A program made the translations under genes and the position numbers. Under the pieces are notes generated by a model. The model did not search any database. It saw only the letters and a list, made by a program, of their open reading frames with translations, and was not told the DNA's origin. A stretch of 64,000 nt of DNA, from assembly GCA_018268675.1 (NCBI GenBank), contig JAFDWB010000092.1, positions 124,001 to 188,000 on the forward strand, given 5' to 3'. Position 1 is the first letter of the stretch. Every line of letters begins with the position of its first letter. Shown in pieces: positions 30,633-38,648 of the stretch. Origin of the DNA: Actinomycetota bacterium (lineage in GTDB: Bacteria > Actinomycetota > Thermoleophilia > Solirubrobacterales > 70-9).

Positions 30633-31373
30633 ATGTCGGACGGGCCGGCGGCCGATTTCGCCCCCGGGGGCGAGGCCGACGACCCCGCCGGGCGCGGCGC
30701 CGTCGCCGCGCTCGCCGCGCTGATCGTGGACCTGCCGGAGGAGCTCCGCTCCCAGGCGCTCACGCACTCCTCCTGGACCGAGCGCCGGGTCGACTCGTTC
30801 GAGCGCCTCGCCTTCCTCGGCGACAGCGTGCTCGGGCTGTCGGTCGCCGGGGCGCTCTACGAGCGCTTCCCCGACATCGCCGCGGGCGGCCTCACGAAGA
30901 TCCACAACCAGGCGGTGTCCGGGGTCTCCTGCGCGGCCGTGGGGCGCCTGCTCGGCGTGCCGGGGATGCTGCGCGCCAACGAGCCCGAGGGCGTCACCGC
31001 GGCGATCCCGGCGGAGGTGCTGCTGGACGGAGAGCGACCGCTGCCGGAGGCGACCGAGGCGCTGATCGGCGCCTGCCACCTGGCCTTCGGCTTCGAGCGC
31101 GCGGCGGCGGCCGTGGCGGCCGCGTTCGCGCCGCGGATCGAGCTCGCCGCGGAGACGCGGATCGACTTCAAGAGCGCTTTGCAGGAGCTTTTGGCGCGCC
31201 GCGGGGCGCGCGTAAGCTATGAGGTGACGGCCGCCACGGGCCCTCCCCATCGGCGAACCTTCGAGGTCGTGGCGATCGTCGATTCCGAGCGGGTGGGGTC
31301 GGGCGAGGGGCGCAGCAAGAAGGCGGCGGAGCAGGTGGCGGCGGAGGAGGCATTACGGGCTTTGGGTGGTTGA
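30633..31373 (+). CDS. rnc: Ribonuclease III with altered catalytic acids
   Basis: 246 residues, N-terminal nuclease domain (~25-165) and C-terminal dsRNA-binding domain (~180-244; SALQELLARRG, GEGRSKKAAEQVAAEEAL). The signature helix reads ERLAFLGDSVLGL where the family has ERLEFLGD; the second acid (E41 in E. coli) is Ala. The second metal helix reads PEATEALIGA, so D114 appears replaced by Glu while E117 is kept. E38 and D45 remain. RNase III matures rRNA and cuts dsRNA; this version may be less active or use a modified metal site. Position between acpP and smc is canonical. Confidence 0.92.
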   Translation: MSDGPAADFAPGGEADDPAGRGAVAALAALIVDLPEELRSQALTHSSWTERRVDSFERLAFLGDSVLGLSVAGALYERFPDIAAGGLTKIHNQAVSGVSCAAVGRLLGVPGMLRANEPEGVTAAIPAEVLLDGERPLPEATEALIGACHLAFGFERAAAAVAAAFAPRIELAAETRIDFKSALQELLARRGARVSYEVTAATGPPHRRTFEVVAIVDSERVGSGEGRSKKAAEQVAAEEALRALGG

Positions 31374-31447
31374 GAGAGGGGACGGCATCTGGGATGCCCT
31401 CTCTCACAACAGCGGGGAGGTTCGTTCGGGCATCCCAGATGCCGTCC
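31371..31447 (+). promoter_or_regulatory. Two mutually exclusive hairpins in the rnc-smc spacer
   Basis: Stem 1: TGAGAGAGGG (31371-31380) with CCCTCTCTCA (31396-31405). Stem 2: a perfect 20-bp pairing of 31379-31398 with 31428-31447. They share 31379-31380 and 31396-31398, so only one full stem can form. The layout resembles an attenuator or antiterminator ahead of smc, but no T-tract is visible. Confidence 0.6.
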
Positions 31448-31517
31448 TCGGAAGCCGCAAAGTGAGACGTTCTGTGTCGCGGGTCCTGTCCGAGGGGAGG
31501 AGGAGGCTAGAAGTTCG

Positions 31518-33902
31518 ATGTATCTGCGATCGATCACGATGAAGGGGTTCAAGTCCTTTCCCGAGCGGGTGAGCCTCGAGTTCTCGCCTGGCGTCAGCGT
31601 CATCGTCGGGCCGAACGGGTCGGGGAAGAGCAACATCACCGACGCGGTGCTGTGGGCGCTCGGCGAGCAGAGCCCGGGGGCGATCCGCGGCGCCTCGATG
31701 CAGGACGTGATCTCGGCGGGGGGGAAGAACACCGGGGCGCGGCGCGAAGCCCAGGTCGAGGTCGTGATCGACAACTCCGACGGGCGGGCGAAGACGGAGT
31801 TCTCCGAGATCGCGGTGGAGCGGCGCCTCGACCGGGGCGGCGAGGGCGGCTACCGGCTGAACGGGGCGCGGGCGCGGCTCGCCGACGTGATCGAGGTGCT
31901 CTCCGACACCAACCTCGGGCGCGAGATGCACTCGGTCATCAGCCAGGGCCGGGTGGAGTCGATCATCCACTCCAAGCCGCGGGAGCGGCGGCTTTTGATC
32001 GAGGAGGCGGCGGGCCTCGGCAAGCACCGCAAACGGCGGCGGCGGGCGGAACTGAAGCTGCGCGGGACGCGCGACAACCTCGATCGGGCGCTCGACGTCG
32101 AGCGCGAGGCGCGGGCGCGGCTGCGGCCGCTGAAGCGCCAGGCGCAGGCGGCCGAGATCGGGGCGCGGATCGACCGCGAGGAAATGGAGCTGAAGGGGCG
32201 GATCGTCTCGGAGGAGCTGCGCTTCGGCGCCGACCGGGCGGCCGCGGCGGCGAAGGCGGCGGCCGCCGCCCGGGCGACGCGGACGAAGCTCGAGGGGCAG
32301 CTCGCCGAGGTGAGCAAACGGCGCTCCGCCGCCGAGGAGCGCTTCGCCGAGCGCGACCGGGCGCGGACCCAGGCCTGGGGCGTGCTGACCAAACTGCGGG
32401 CCGAGTCGGAGCGGGTCGCGGTGCGGGTCGCCGGGCTGGCGCGGAGCGAGGCGGAGGTCGAGGCGCGCCTCGAGGCGCTGCGGGCCGAGCTCGGGCCGCT
32501 GACCCTGGACGTCGGCGGCGGCGACGCGCCGACCCAGCGGGCGCGGAAGCTGGAAGAGGAGCTGGGCGAGGTCGACGCGGGGCTGAAGTCGGCGCTCGAC
32601 GGCCTGGCGACGGCGCGCTCCGAGGACGCCACCGAGACTGCCCGCGAGCGGGCACTCGGCGAGGTGCGAGCGGGGAGCGAACGGGCGATCCGCCACGCGC
32701 GGCGGGCCGAGGGGCTGCTCGGCGAGCGCCACCGGGAGAAGATGCGGGCGCGCCTGGCGGGCGGCGAGGAGCTGCTGGACGACGTGCGGGCGGCGTTGGC
32801 CGCGGTCGACCAGGTCGGCAACGCGATCCGCGCCCGGGTCGAGCGGACCGAGTCGACCGTGGTGGGCAACGAGGGCGACGGCGACGAGATCGCCGACGAG
32901 CTGCGCGCCTGCTCGAAGCTCGAGTTCGAGCTGCAAGGGCAGATGCGGTCGGTGAGCGAAGAGCTGACCCAGGCCGAGGTCGAGGCCGCCCACCTCGGCG
33001 ACCGGAGGGCCGAGGCCGAACGGGAGATGGCGGCGATCGTCGAGAAGCTCGGCGAGGAGGTGCCCGCGGCGGAGATCGCGATGACCGAGGAGGAGCGCGC
33101 CGAGATCGACCGCAAACTGGGGCGACTGGAGCGTCGGCGCGCCCAGATCGGCCCGGTCAATCCGCTCGCCGAGCGCGAATACGAGGAGGCGCGCGAGCAC
33201 GTCGAGCAGCTGCAGGCGCAGCGCGAGGACACCGAGCGGGCGATGCGCGAGCTGGAGTCGCTGATCCGCGAGATCGACGACGAGATCGAGCGGGCGTTCG
33301 AGGAGACCTTCGAGGCGACCGCGAAGAACTTCGAGGAGATGGTCGAACACCTTTTTCCCGGTGGCCGCGGCAGGCTGCGGCGGGTGAACCTGCGGGCGGT
33401 CCGCGAGGAGGAGCAGGCGCCGGCGCAGGCGGAGGGGGAGGAGGCCGCCGAGAGCGCCGAGCCGGACCCCGACGAGGAGGAGCGCGACGAACGGGACGAG
33501 TTCGGGGTCGAGATCGAGGTCAACCCGGCGGGCAAGTCGACCCGCAAACTCAGCTTGATGTCGGGCGGCGAGAAGTCCCTCGTCGCGCTCGCCTTCGTCT
33601 TCGCCGTCTTCCTCGCCCGGCCCTGCCCCTTCTACATCCTCGACGAGGTCGAGGCCGCTCTCGATGACGCCAACATCGACCGCTTCCTTCAGTTGATCCG
33701 CCGCTTCTGCGACCGCGCCCAGTTCGTCATCGTCACCCACCAGAAACGCACCATGGACGCCGCCGACGTCCTCTACGGCGTGACGATGGGCGGCGACGGC
33801 GTCACCAAAGTCGTCAGCCGCAAGCTCCCCCGCGACGCCGCCGAGGACGAAGACGACCTCAGCGACGACGCCGGCCCCGGCCCCCTGAGCGCCGTCGCCT
33901 GA
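31518..33902 (+). CDS. smc: Chromosome segregation SMC protein, short and apparently hingeless
   Basis: ATPase that organises chromosomes with ScpAB. N-terminal head (1-~170): Walker A VGPNGSGKSNITDAVLWALGEQ and Q-loop region SVISQGRVESIIHSKP. C-terminal head (~600-794): signature LSLMSGGEKSLVALA, Walker B FYILDEVEAALDDAN, then VTHQKRTM. Between them is only ~430 residues of charged coiled coil; the ~150-residue Gly-rich hinge domain expected mid-protein is not seen, and the protein is ~794 rather than ~1,180 residues. An acidic insertion (~640-675) sits inside the C-terminal head. The frame is uninterrupted. ATG 31518 gives the normal MYLRSITMKGFKSF start. Confidence 0.9.
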   Translation: MYLRSITMKGFKSFPERVSLEFSPGVSVIVGPNGSGKSNITDAVLWALGEQSPGAIRGASMQDVISAGGKNTGARREAQVEVVIDNSDGRAKTEFSEIAVERRLDRGGEGGYRLNGARARLADVIEVLSDTNLGREMHSVISQGRVESIIHSKPRERRLLIEEAAGLGKHRKRRRRAELKLRGTRDNLDRALDVEREARARLRPLKRQAQAAEIGARIDREEMELKGRIVSEELRFGADRAAAAAKAAAAARATRTKLEGQLAEVSKRRSAAEERFAERDRARTQAWGVLTKLRAESERVAVRVAGLARSEAEVEARLEALRAELGPLTLDVGGGDAPTQRARKLEEELGEVDAGLKSALDGLATARSEDATETARERALGEVRAGSERAIRHARRAEGLLGERHREKMRARLAGGEELLDDVRAALAAVDQVGNAIRARVERTESTVVGNEGDGDEIADELRACSKLEFELQGQMRSVSEELTQAEVEAAHLGDRRAEAEREMAAIVEKLGEEVPAAEIAMTEEERAEIDRKLGRLERRRAQIGPVNPLAEREYEEAREHVEQLQAQREDTERAMRELESLIREIDDEIERAFEETFEATAKNFEEMVEHLFPGGRGRLRRVNLRAVREEEQAPAQAEGEEAAESAEPDPDEEERDERDEFGVEIEVNPAGKSTRKLSLMSGGEKSLVALAFVFAVFLARPCPFYILDEVEAALDDANIDRFLQLIRRFCDRAQFVIVTHQKRTMDAADVLYGVTMGGDGVTKVVSRKLPRDAAEDEDDLSDDAGPGPLSAVA

Positions 33903-33931
33903 GCCCGCCGCCAGAGCCGGCGCTCGGCCGC

Positions 33932-33971
33932 TTGGTGAGTTGACCCCGCTGGGGTGTGGTCAACTCACCAA
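33932..33971. repeat. GGTGAGTTGACC palindrome
   Basis: TTGGTGAGTTGACC (33932-33945) pairs perfectly with 33958-33971 across a 12-nt loop. The outer GGTGAGTT matches the GAGTTCGCA family, so it may be a diverged member. It starts 30 bp after the smc stop and has no T-run. Confidence 0.85.
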
Positions 33972-34070
33972 CCCTCTGGCGGTTTTCAGGATGGAGGGAG
34001 GGCTCGTGACGCTTCTGGCCGGAGTTCGTGCGTAAGGCGGAGTGCGTGTCACCTGCAAGCTGTCCGGACC

Positions 34071-34185
34071 GGGAGACCCGACCCCCTCCGAACGGCTTGT
34101 ACCTTCCTTGGCGCCGGTCGCCATCTCGCCCGTCCGCAACGCGATCGCCGCCGGAAGGTTGAGCGAGGAGGGGGTCGGGTCTCCC
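34071..34185 (+). repeat. Long hairpin element C
   Basis: GGGAGACCCGACCCCCTCC (34071-34089) is exactly complementary to 34167-34185. Inner stem ACCTTCC (34101-34107)/GGAAGGT (34153-34159); internal loop GAACGGCTTGT opposite TGAGCGA. The interior is close to B2, the arms are not. Confidence 0.92.
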
Positions 34186-34249
34186 GCTTAACCAGCCCTT
34201 CGCTGATCCCAGCCCCTGTGCCGGTCTAGTCTCTTCTCAGGAGGTAGGG

Positions 34250-35800
34250 ATGCCACAGCGCCACATGGACCGGCTGTCGTCGTTCGACACGTCGTTCCTC
34301 GCCAACGAGAAGGACAACGCGCACATGGCGATCGGGGCCTTGCTGGTCTTCGAGGGGCAGCCGCCGGCGCAGGACGAGTTTCTCGCGCAGATCAGGTCAC
34401 GACTGCACCAGCTCCCACGGCTGCGGCAGAAGCTCTTGAGGCCGCCGCTCGGGTTGGGGACGCCGTTCTGGGTCGATGACGAGACCTTCGACGTGCACCG
34501 CCACGTCGGCCGCGCGACGCTGCCGGCGCCCGGTGGAGATGCCGAGCTGCGGGCGCTCGCGGGGGAGCTGCTCGCGCCGCCGCTCGACCGCGGCAAGCCG
34601 CTCTGGGAGCTGACCTTGGTCGACGGGTTCGCGGAGGAGCGCTTCGCGGTCGTCTACAAGACCCACCACGCGATGGCCGACGGGATCTCCGCCGTCGACA
34701 TCGGGATGCTGCTGTTCGACGTCGCCCCCGAGGCCGCGCCGCCCGAGCCCGCGGAGCCGTGGCGCCCGCACCGCTCGCCCTCGAGCACCGGCCTCGTCGT
34801 CCACGCCGCGACCGGGGCCCTCGCCACCCTGCGGCGCCTCGCCCGCTGGCTGTCCCGCGCCGCCGCGGACCCCGGCAAGGCCGCGCGCCGCGCCGGCGAC
34901 GGGCTCACCGGCCTCTGGGAGGTCACCTGGAACCTGCTGCGCCCCGCGCCGCGTGTGCCGATCAACCCCCGCGGCGTCGGCCCGCGTCGTGAGTTCGCCT
35001 GGGCCACCTTCGATCTGGCGGAGTTCAAGCGGATCAAGAACGCCCTCGGCGGCACCGTCAACGACGTCTCGCTCGCCGTCGCCACCGGCGCCCTGCGCGC
35101 CTGGCTCGCGGAATGGGACCCCCCCGACGCTTGTCTTCGTATCGAGGACAAGCGTCGAGGAGCTCGGGGTGGGCTGGAGCTGAAGGCGCTCGTCCCGGTC
35201 TCGATCCGGACCGTGGACGAGCACGGGGAGTTGGGGAACAAACTGACCGCGATGCGGGGGCCGCTACCGGTCGGGATCGCCGACGCGGCTGGGCGCCTGG
35301 CCGTGATCTCGACCGCGATGGACGGCCTCAAGGCCTCCAAGCAGCCGCTCGGCGCGGAAGCGATCTGGGCCCTCAACGACTGGTTCCGCGACTTCGCTCC
35401 ACCCGTCCTCCTCGCCCCGACCGCGGCGATCAACTTCTCGACCCGCCTCTTCAACCTGCTGGTGACGAACTTCCCCGGGCCGCAGATTCCCTTCTACCTG
35501 CGCGGCCGCGAGCTCCTCGCGATCCACCCGGTCGGCTTCCTCGCCCGCCGCCACGGCCTTGCGATCGCGATCCTCTCCTACAACGGCAAGGTCAGCTTCG
35601 GCCTCCTCGCCGACCCCGATTCGGCTCCCGGAGCGGCGCGGCTCGCCGCCCACCTCGACGCCGCGGTGGCCGAGCTCGGCGCCGCCGCCACGCGAGCCGC
35701 CCCGCCGCTAGCCTCCCCGGGCGATGGCGACCAGCTGGCAGGAGATGATCGACCTCGGTTCGCGCGAGCCCGCGAACGCCGCGCCGCCCGCGGAGGCTGA
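34250..35800 (+). CDS. WS/DGAT acyltransferase (wax ester synthase / diacylglycerol acyltransferase)
   Basis: Esterifies acyl-CoA to diacylglycerol or fatty alcohol for storage lipid. The catalytic HHxxxDG is present as KTHHAMADGISA (~res 142), and the opening MDRLSSFDTSFLANEKDNAHM and C-terminal NFPGPQIPFYLRG are family hallmarks. Length 516 is a little long. Residues ~292-303 (ACLRIEDKRRG) are encoded by a palindrome also found between recG and rsmD, so this loop looks like an in-frame insertion just before LELKALVPVSIR. The last 77 bp overlap ftsY. A strong Shine-Dalgarno (AGGAGGT) precedes the ATG. Confidence 0.92.
   Translation: MPQRHMDRLSSFDTSFLANEKDNAHMAIGALLVFEGQPPAQDEFLAQIRSRLHQLPRLRQKLLRPPLGLGTPFWVDDETFDVHRHVGRATLPAPGGDAELRALAGELLAPPLDRGKPLWELTLVDGFAEERFAVVYKTHHAMADGISAVDIGMLLFDVAPEAAPPEPAEPWRPHRSPSSTGLVVHAATGALATLRRLARWLSRAAADPGKAARRAGDGLTGLWEVTWNLLRPAPRVPINPRGVGPRREFAWATFDLAEFKRIKNALGGTVNDVSLAVATGALRAWLAEWDPPDACLRIEDKRRGARGGLELKALVPVSIRTVDEHGELGNKLTAMRGPLPVGIADAAGRLAVISTAMDGLKASKQPLGAEAIWALNDWFRDFAPPVLLAPTAAINFSTRLFNLLVTNFPGPQIPFYLRGRELLAIHPVGFLARRHGLAIAILSYNGKVSFGLLADPDSAPGAARLAAHLDAAVAELGAAATRAAPPLASPGDGDQLAGDDRPRFARARERRAARGG
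35125..35157. repeat. GACGCTTGTC palindrome, copy 2, inside the WS/DGAT gene
   Basis: CGACGCTTGTC (35125-35135) pairs with GACAAGCGTCG (35147-35157); loop TTCGTATCGAG. Over arms and loop it is the reverse complement of copy 1 at 25906-25940. The 33 bp are in frame and add no stop codon. Confidence 0.92.
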
Positions 35801-36725
35801 GCCGGAGCGCCGTCGCGGTGTCTTCCGCCGCCTGCGCGAGAGCCTCTCGAAATCCCGCCAGGCGCTGCAGGAGGAGATCAGCGCCTCGGTCTTCGAGAAG
35901 ATTGACGACGAAACCTGGGAACTCCTCGAGGAGGCGCTGATCCTCGCCGACGTCGGCGCACCGACCACCGCCGCGGTGGTCGAACGGCTCGAGCACGAGG
36001 TCGACTCCGGCGCCGTCCCCGCCGACGGCGAGGCGATCCGCGCCCGCCTGATCGAGATCCTCGCCGAGGTCGCCTCGACCGCCCGCGCCAAGATCGACCT
36101 CTCCGCCCAACCCGCGGTGCTGATGATGGTCGGCGTCAACGGCACCGGCAAGACGACGACGATCGGCAAGATCGCCTGGCACCTCTCGAAGGAATTCGGC
36201 CTTTCGGTGGTGATGGGCGCCGGCGACACCTACCGCGCCGCCGCCGCCGAGCAGCTCGCCGAGTGGGCCGACCGGGCGGGCGCCGAGGTGGTCCGCGGCC
36301 AGGCGGGCGCCGACCCCGGCTCGGTCGCCTACGACGCCGTTTCCGCCGCCGTGGCTCGCGGCGCCGACGTGGTGATCGTCGACACCGCCGGCCGCCTCCA
36401 CACCCAGGACAACCTGATGGAGGAGCTCGCCAAGGTCCGCCGCGTGATCGGCAAGCTGATCCCGGACGCGCCGCACGAGACCCTGATCTCGATCGACGCG
36501 ACCACCGGCCAGAACGGCCTCCGCCAGGCGAAGGTCTTCTCGGCGGCGGCCGAGGTCGACGGCGTGGTCCTGACCAAGCTCGACGGCACCGCCAAGGGCG
36601 GGATCGCGCTGGCGATCGCGTCCGAACTCGGCATCCCGGTGAAGCTGATCGGCGTGGGGGAGAAGCTCGAGGACCTGCGCCCGTTCGACCCCGCCGAGTA
36701 CGCCGCCGCGCTCCTGGCCGAGTAG
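35724..36725 (+). CDS. ftsY: Signal recognition particle receptor FtsY
   Basis: Membrane-associated GTPase that docks SRP. 333 residues: short N-terminal acidic/basic A region, helical N domain (~30-110) and GTPase G domain with GVNGTGKTTTIGKIA, DTYRAAAAEQL, IVDTAGRLHTQ, TKLDGTAKGG and the closing GVGEKLEDLRPF. The start overlaps the WS/DGAT gene by 77 bp. TAGCCT 9 nt before ATG is a possible -10. ffh follows after 9 bp; together with lepB this block serves protein export. Confidence 0.96.
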   Translation: MATSWQEMIDLGSREPANAAPPAEAEPERRRGVFRRLRESLSKSRQALQEEISASVFEKIDDETWELLEEALILADVGAPTTAAVVERLEHEVDSGAVPADGEAIRARLIEILAEVASTARAKIDLSAQPAVLMMVGVNGTGKTTTIGKIAWHLSKEFGLSVVMGAGDTYRAAAAEQLAEWADRAGAEVVRGQAGADPGSVAYDAVSAAVARGADVVIVDTAGRLHTQDNLMEELAKVRRVIGKLIPDAPHETLISIDATTGQNGLRQAKVFSAAAEVDGVVLTKLDGTAKGGIALAIASELGIPVKLIGVGEKLEDLRPFDPAEYAAALLAE

Positions 36726-36728
36726 CCT
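36723..36728 (+). promoter_or_regulatory. Probable -10 element TAGCCT for leaderless ffh
   Basis: TAGCCT overlaps the ftsY stop codon (TAG) and is 6 nt from the ffh ATG. No ribosome site is seen. Confidence 0.45.
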
Positions 36729-36734
36729 GGATCG

Positions 36735-38099
36735 ATGTTCGACCAGCTGTCCGACCGCCTCCAGTCGACGCTCTCCGATGTCCGCTCGCGCGGCAAGCTG
36801 AGCGAGTCCGACATCGACTCGGCGATGCGCGACATCCGGCTCGCGCTGCTGGAGGCCGACGTCAACTTCAAAGTCGTCAAAGCGTTCACGAAGACGCTGA
36901 AAGAGCGCTGCCTTGGCGCCGAGGTGATGGACAGCCTCGACCCCGGCCAGCAGGTGGTGAAAATCGTCAACGAGGAGCTCGCCGATCTGATGGGCGGCAC
37001 CGGCGCCGACCTGACGATGGCGGCGAGCGGGCCGACCGTGATCCTGATGGCGGGCCTGCAGGGCTCCGGCAAGACGACCGCCTGCGCGAAGCTCGCGCAG
37101 TACTTCAAGGGGCAGCGCAAAGACGTGGCGCTCGCCGCCTGCGACGTCTACCGGCCCGCCGCGGTCGACCAGCTGGTGACGATGGGGCACCCGGCCGGCG
37201 CCCACGTCTACGAGAAAGGCATCGACGCCGACCCGGTCGACATCGCGGTCTGGGCGCTCGAGCGCGCCCGCGAGGAGCGCCGCGACGTCCTCATCGTCGA
37301 CACCGCGGGGCGCCTCCACATCGACGGGGACCTGATGAAGGAGCTGTCGCGGATCCGTGACAAGACGAAGCCCGATGACGTGTTGCTGGTGGTCGACGCG
37401 ATGACCGGCCAGGACGCGGTCGGGGTCGCCGAATCCTTCGCCGAGGCGGCCGAGTTCGACGGCGTCGTGATGACCAAGCTCGACGGCGACGCCCGCGGCG
37501 GTGCCGCGCTCTCGGTCAAGGCGGTGACCGGCAAGCCGATCATGTTCGCCTCGACCGGCGAGAAGATCGAGGACTTCGACAAGTTCCACCCCGATCGCAT
37601 GGCGCAGCGGATCCTCGGCATGGGCGACGTGCTGACGCTGATCGAGAAAGCCGAAAGCCAGGTCGACGAGAAGTCCGCCGAAGAGCTCGAGGAAAAACTC
37701 AAAAAGGACCAGTTCACGCTCGAGGACTTCCTCACGCAGATGAAACAGGTCCGCAAAATGGGCCCGCTCAGCGGGATCCTCGGGATGCTCCCCGGCATGG
37801 GCGCGATGAAACAGCTGAAGAACGCCAACATCGACGAGCGCCAGCTCGACAAGACCGAGGCGATCATCCTCTCGATGACCCCGGCCGAGCGCGCCGACCC
37901 GCACCTGATCAAAGGCCGGCGGCGCAAACGAATCGCCGACGGCTCGGGCACGAAAGTTCAGGAGGTGCGGGCGCTGGTCAAACAGTTCGACCAGATGCGG
38001 GTGATGATGCGCTCGATGGTCAACGGCAAGATGCCGGACCCGCAGAAGCTGATGCAGATGAGCGGCCAGGCACCGCGGCCGAAGGTGCGGAGGCGCTGA
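36735..38099 (+). CDS. ffh: Signal recognition particle protein Ffh
   Basis: GTPase that binds signal sequences and 4.5S/SRP RNA. 454 residues: N domain, G domain (GLQGSGKTTACAKLA, DVYRPAAVDQL, VDTAGRLHID, TKLDGDARGG, GEKIEDFDKF) and Met-rich M domain (MGPLSGILGMLPGMGAMKQL, then the RNA-binding GSGTKVQEVRALVKQFDQM). The C-terminus is short and basic. No SRP RNA gene was identified in the window. Confidence 0.97.
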   Translation: MFDQLSDRLQSTLSDVRSRGKLSESDIDSAMRDIRLALLEADVNFKVVKAFTKTLKERCLGAEVMDSLDPGQQVVKIVNEELADLMGGTGADLTMAASGPTVILMAGLQGSGKTTACAKLAQYFKGQRKDVALAACDVYRPAAVDQLVTMGHPAGAHVYEKGIDADPVDIAVWALERAREERRDVLIVDTAGRLHIDGDLMKELSRIRDKTKPDDVLLVVDAMTGQDAVGVAESFAEAAEFDGVVMTKLDGDARGGAALSVKAVTGKPIMFASTGEKIEDFDKFHPDRMAQRILGMGDVLTLIEKAESQVDEKSAEELEEKLKKDQFTLEDFLTQMKQVRKMGPLSGILGMLPGMGAMKQLKNANIDERQLDKTEAIILSMTPAERADPHLIKGRRRKRIADGSGTKVQEVRALVKQFDQMRVMMRSMVNGKMPDPQKLMQMSGQAPRPKVRRR

Positions 38100-38129
38100 G
38101 AGCGCCGTTCCGCTACTCTCTTCCGGCTC

Positions 38130-38384
38130 ATGGCAGTCCGAATCAGACTTAGACGAGTGGGTTCGAAGAAGAACCCGGTGTGGCGGATCGTCGTCGCCGA
38201 CAAACGTTCCCCGCGCGACGGGCGGACGATCGAGACGATCGGCCAGTACAACCCGCAGACCGAGCCCTCGACGATCGTGGTCGACGAGGAGCGCGCCCGC
38301 CACTGGCTCGAGCACGGCGCCCAGCCGTCGGAGACCGTGGCCGGCCTGCTGCGCACCAAGGGCATCGCCGCTCACGGCAGCTAG
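38130..38384 (+). CDS. rpsP: 30S ribosomal protein S16
   Basis: 84 residues; [20 protein letters not shown], then [12 protein letters not shown] and IGQYNP are the canonical S16 pattern. TACTCT ~10 nt upstream of ATG is a possible -10. It heads the rpsP-khpA-trmD-rplS group. Confidence 0.97.
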   Translation: MAVRIRLRRVGSKKNPVWRIVVADKRSPRDGRTIETIGQYNPQTEPSTIVVDEERARHWLEHGAQPSETVAGLLRTKGIAAHGS

Positions 38385-38402
38385 CCGTCGCGGCCCGCGG
38401 CG

Positions 38403-38633
38403 ATGACCGAGCTGCTCGAATTTCTCGTCAAGGCGTTGGTCGAGGATCCCGACGCGGTCGAGATCGAGGAGCTCGAAGAGGACGGTGACCTCGTCTACGA
38501 GATCAGCGTCGCCGAAGGCGACCTCGGACGCGTGATCGGCAAAGGCGGCCGGGTCGCCAACGCGATCCGCACGATCGCCAAGGCGGCCGCGGTGCGGATC
38601 GACCGCCGCGTCATCGTCGACATCCTCGACTGA
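38403..38633 (+). CDS. khpA: KH-domain RNA-binding protein KhpA
   Basis: 76 residues, a single KH domain with the GxxG loop VIGKGGRVANAIRTIAKAAA. KhpA pairs with KhpB in Firmicutes to control cell-division and sRNA targets; the partner is not in the window. It sits directly after rpsP, the usual place; rimM, which normally comes next, is absent and trmD follows after 15 bp. Confidence 0.94.
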   Translation: MTELLEFLVKALVEDPDAVEIEELEEDGDLVYEISVAEGDLGRVIGKGGRVANAIRTIAKAAAVRIDRRVIVDILD

Positions 38634-38648
38634 GCGGCGGCTCCCGCT

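Larger units (their letters stand above)
33903..34249. other. Intergenic region between smc and the WS/DGAT gene
   Basis: About 350 bp without a supported gene. It holds a perfect 14-bp palindrome (33932-33971) and long hairpin element C (34071-34185). AGGAGGT just before the next ATG is a strong ribosome site. Confidence 0.6.

Noticed and set aside
31518-33902. smc as a pseudogene or two frameshifted halves
   Set aside because: A single frame carries all head motifs in correct order, with clean coiled-coil sequence and no stop; the middle is missing, not broken.
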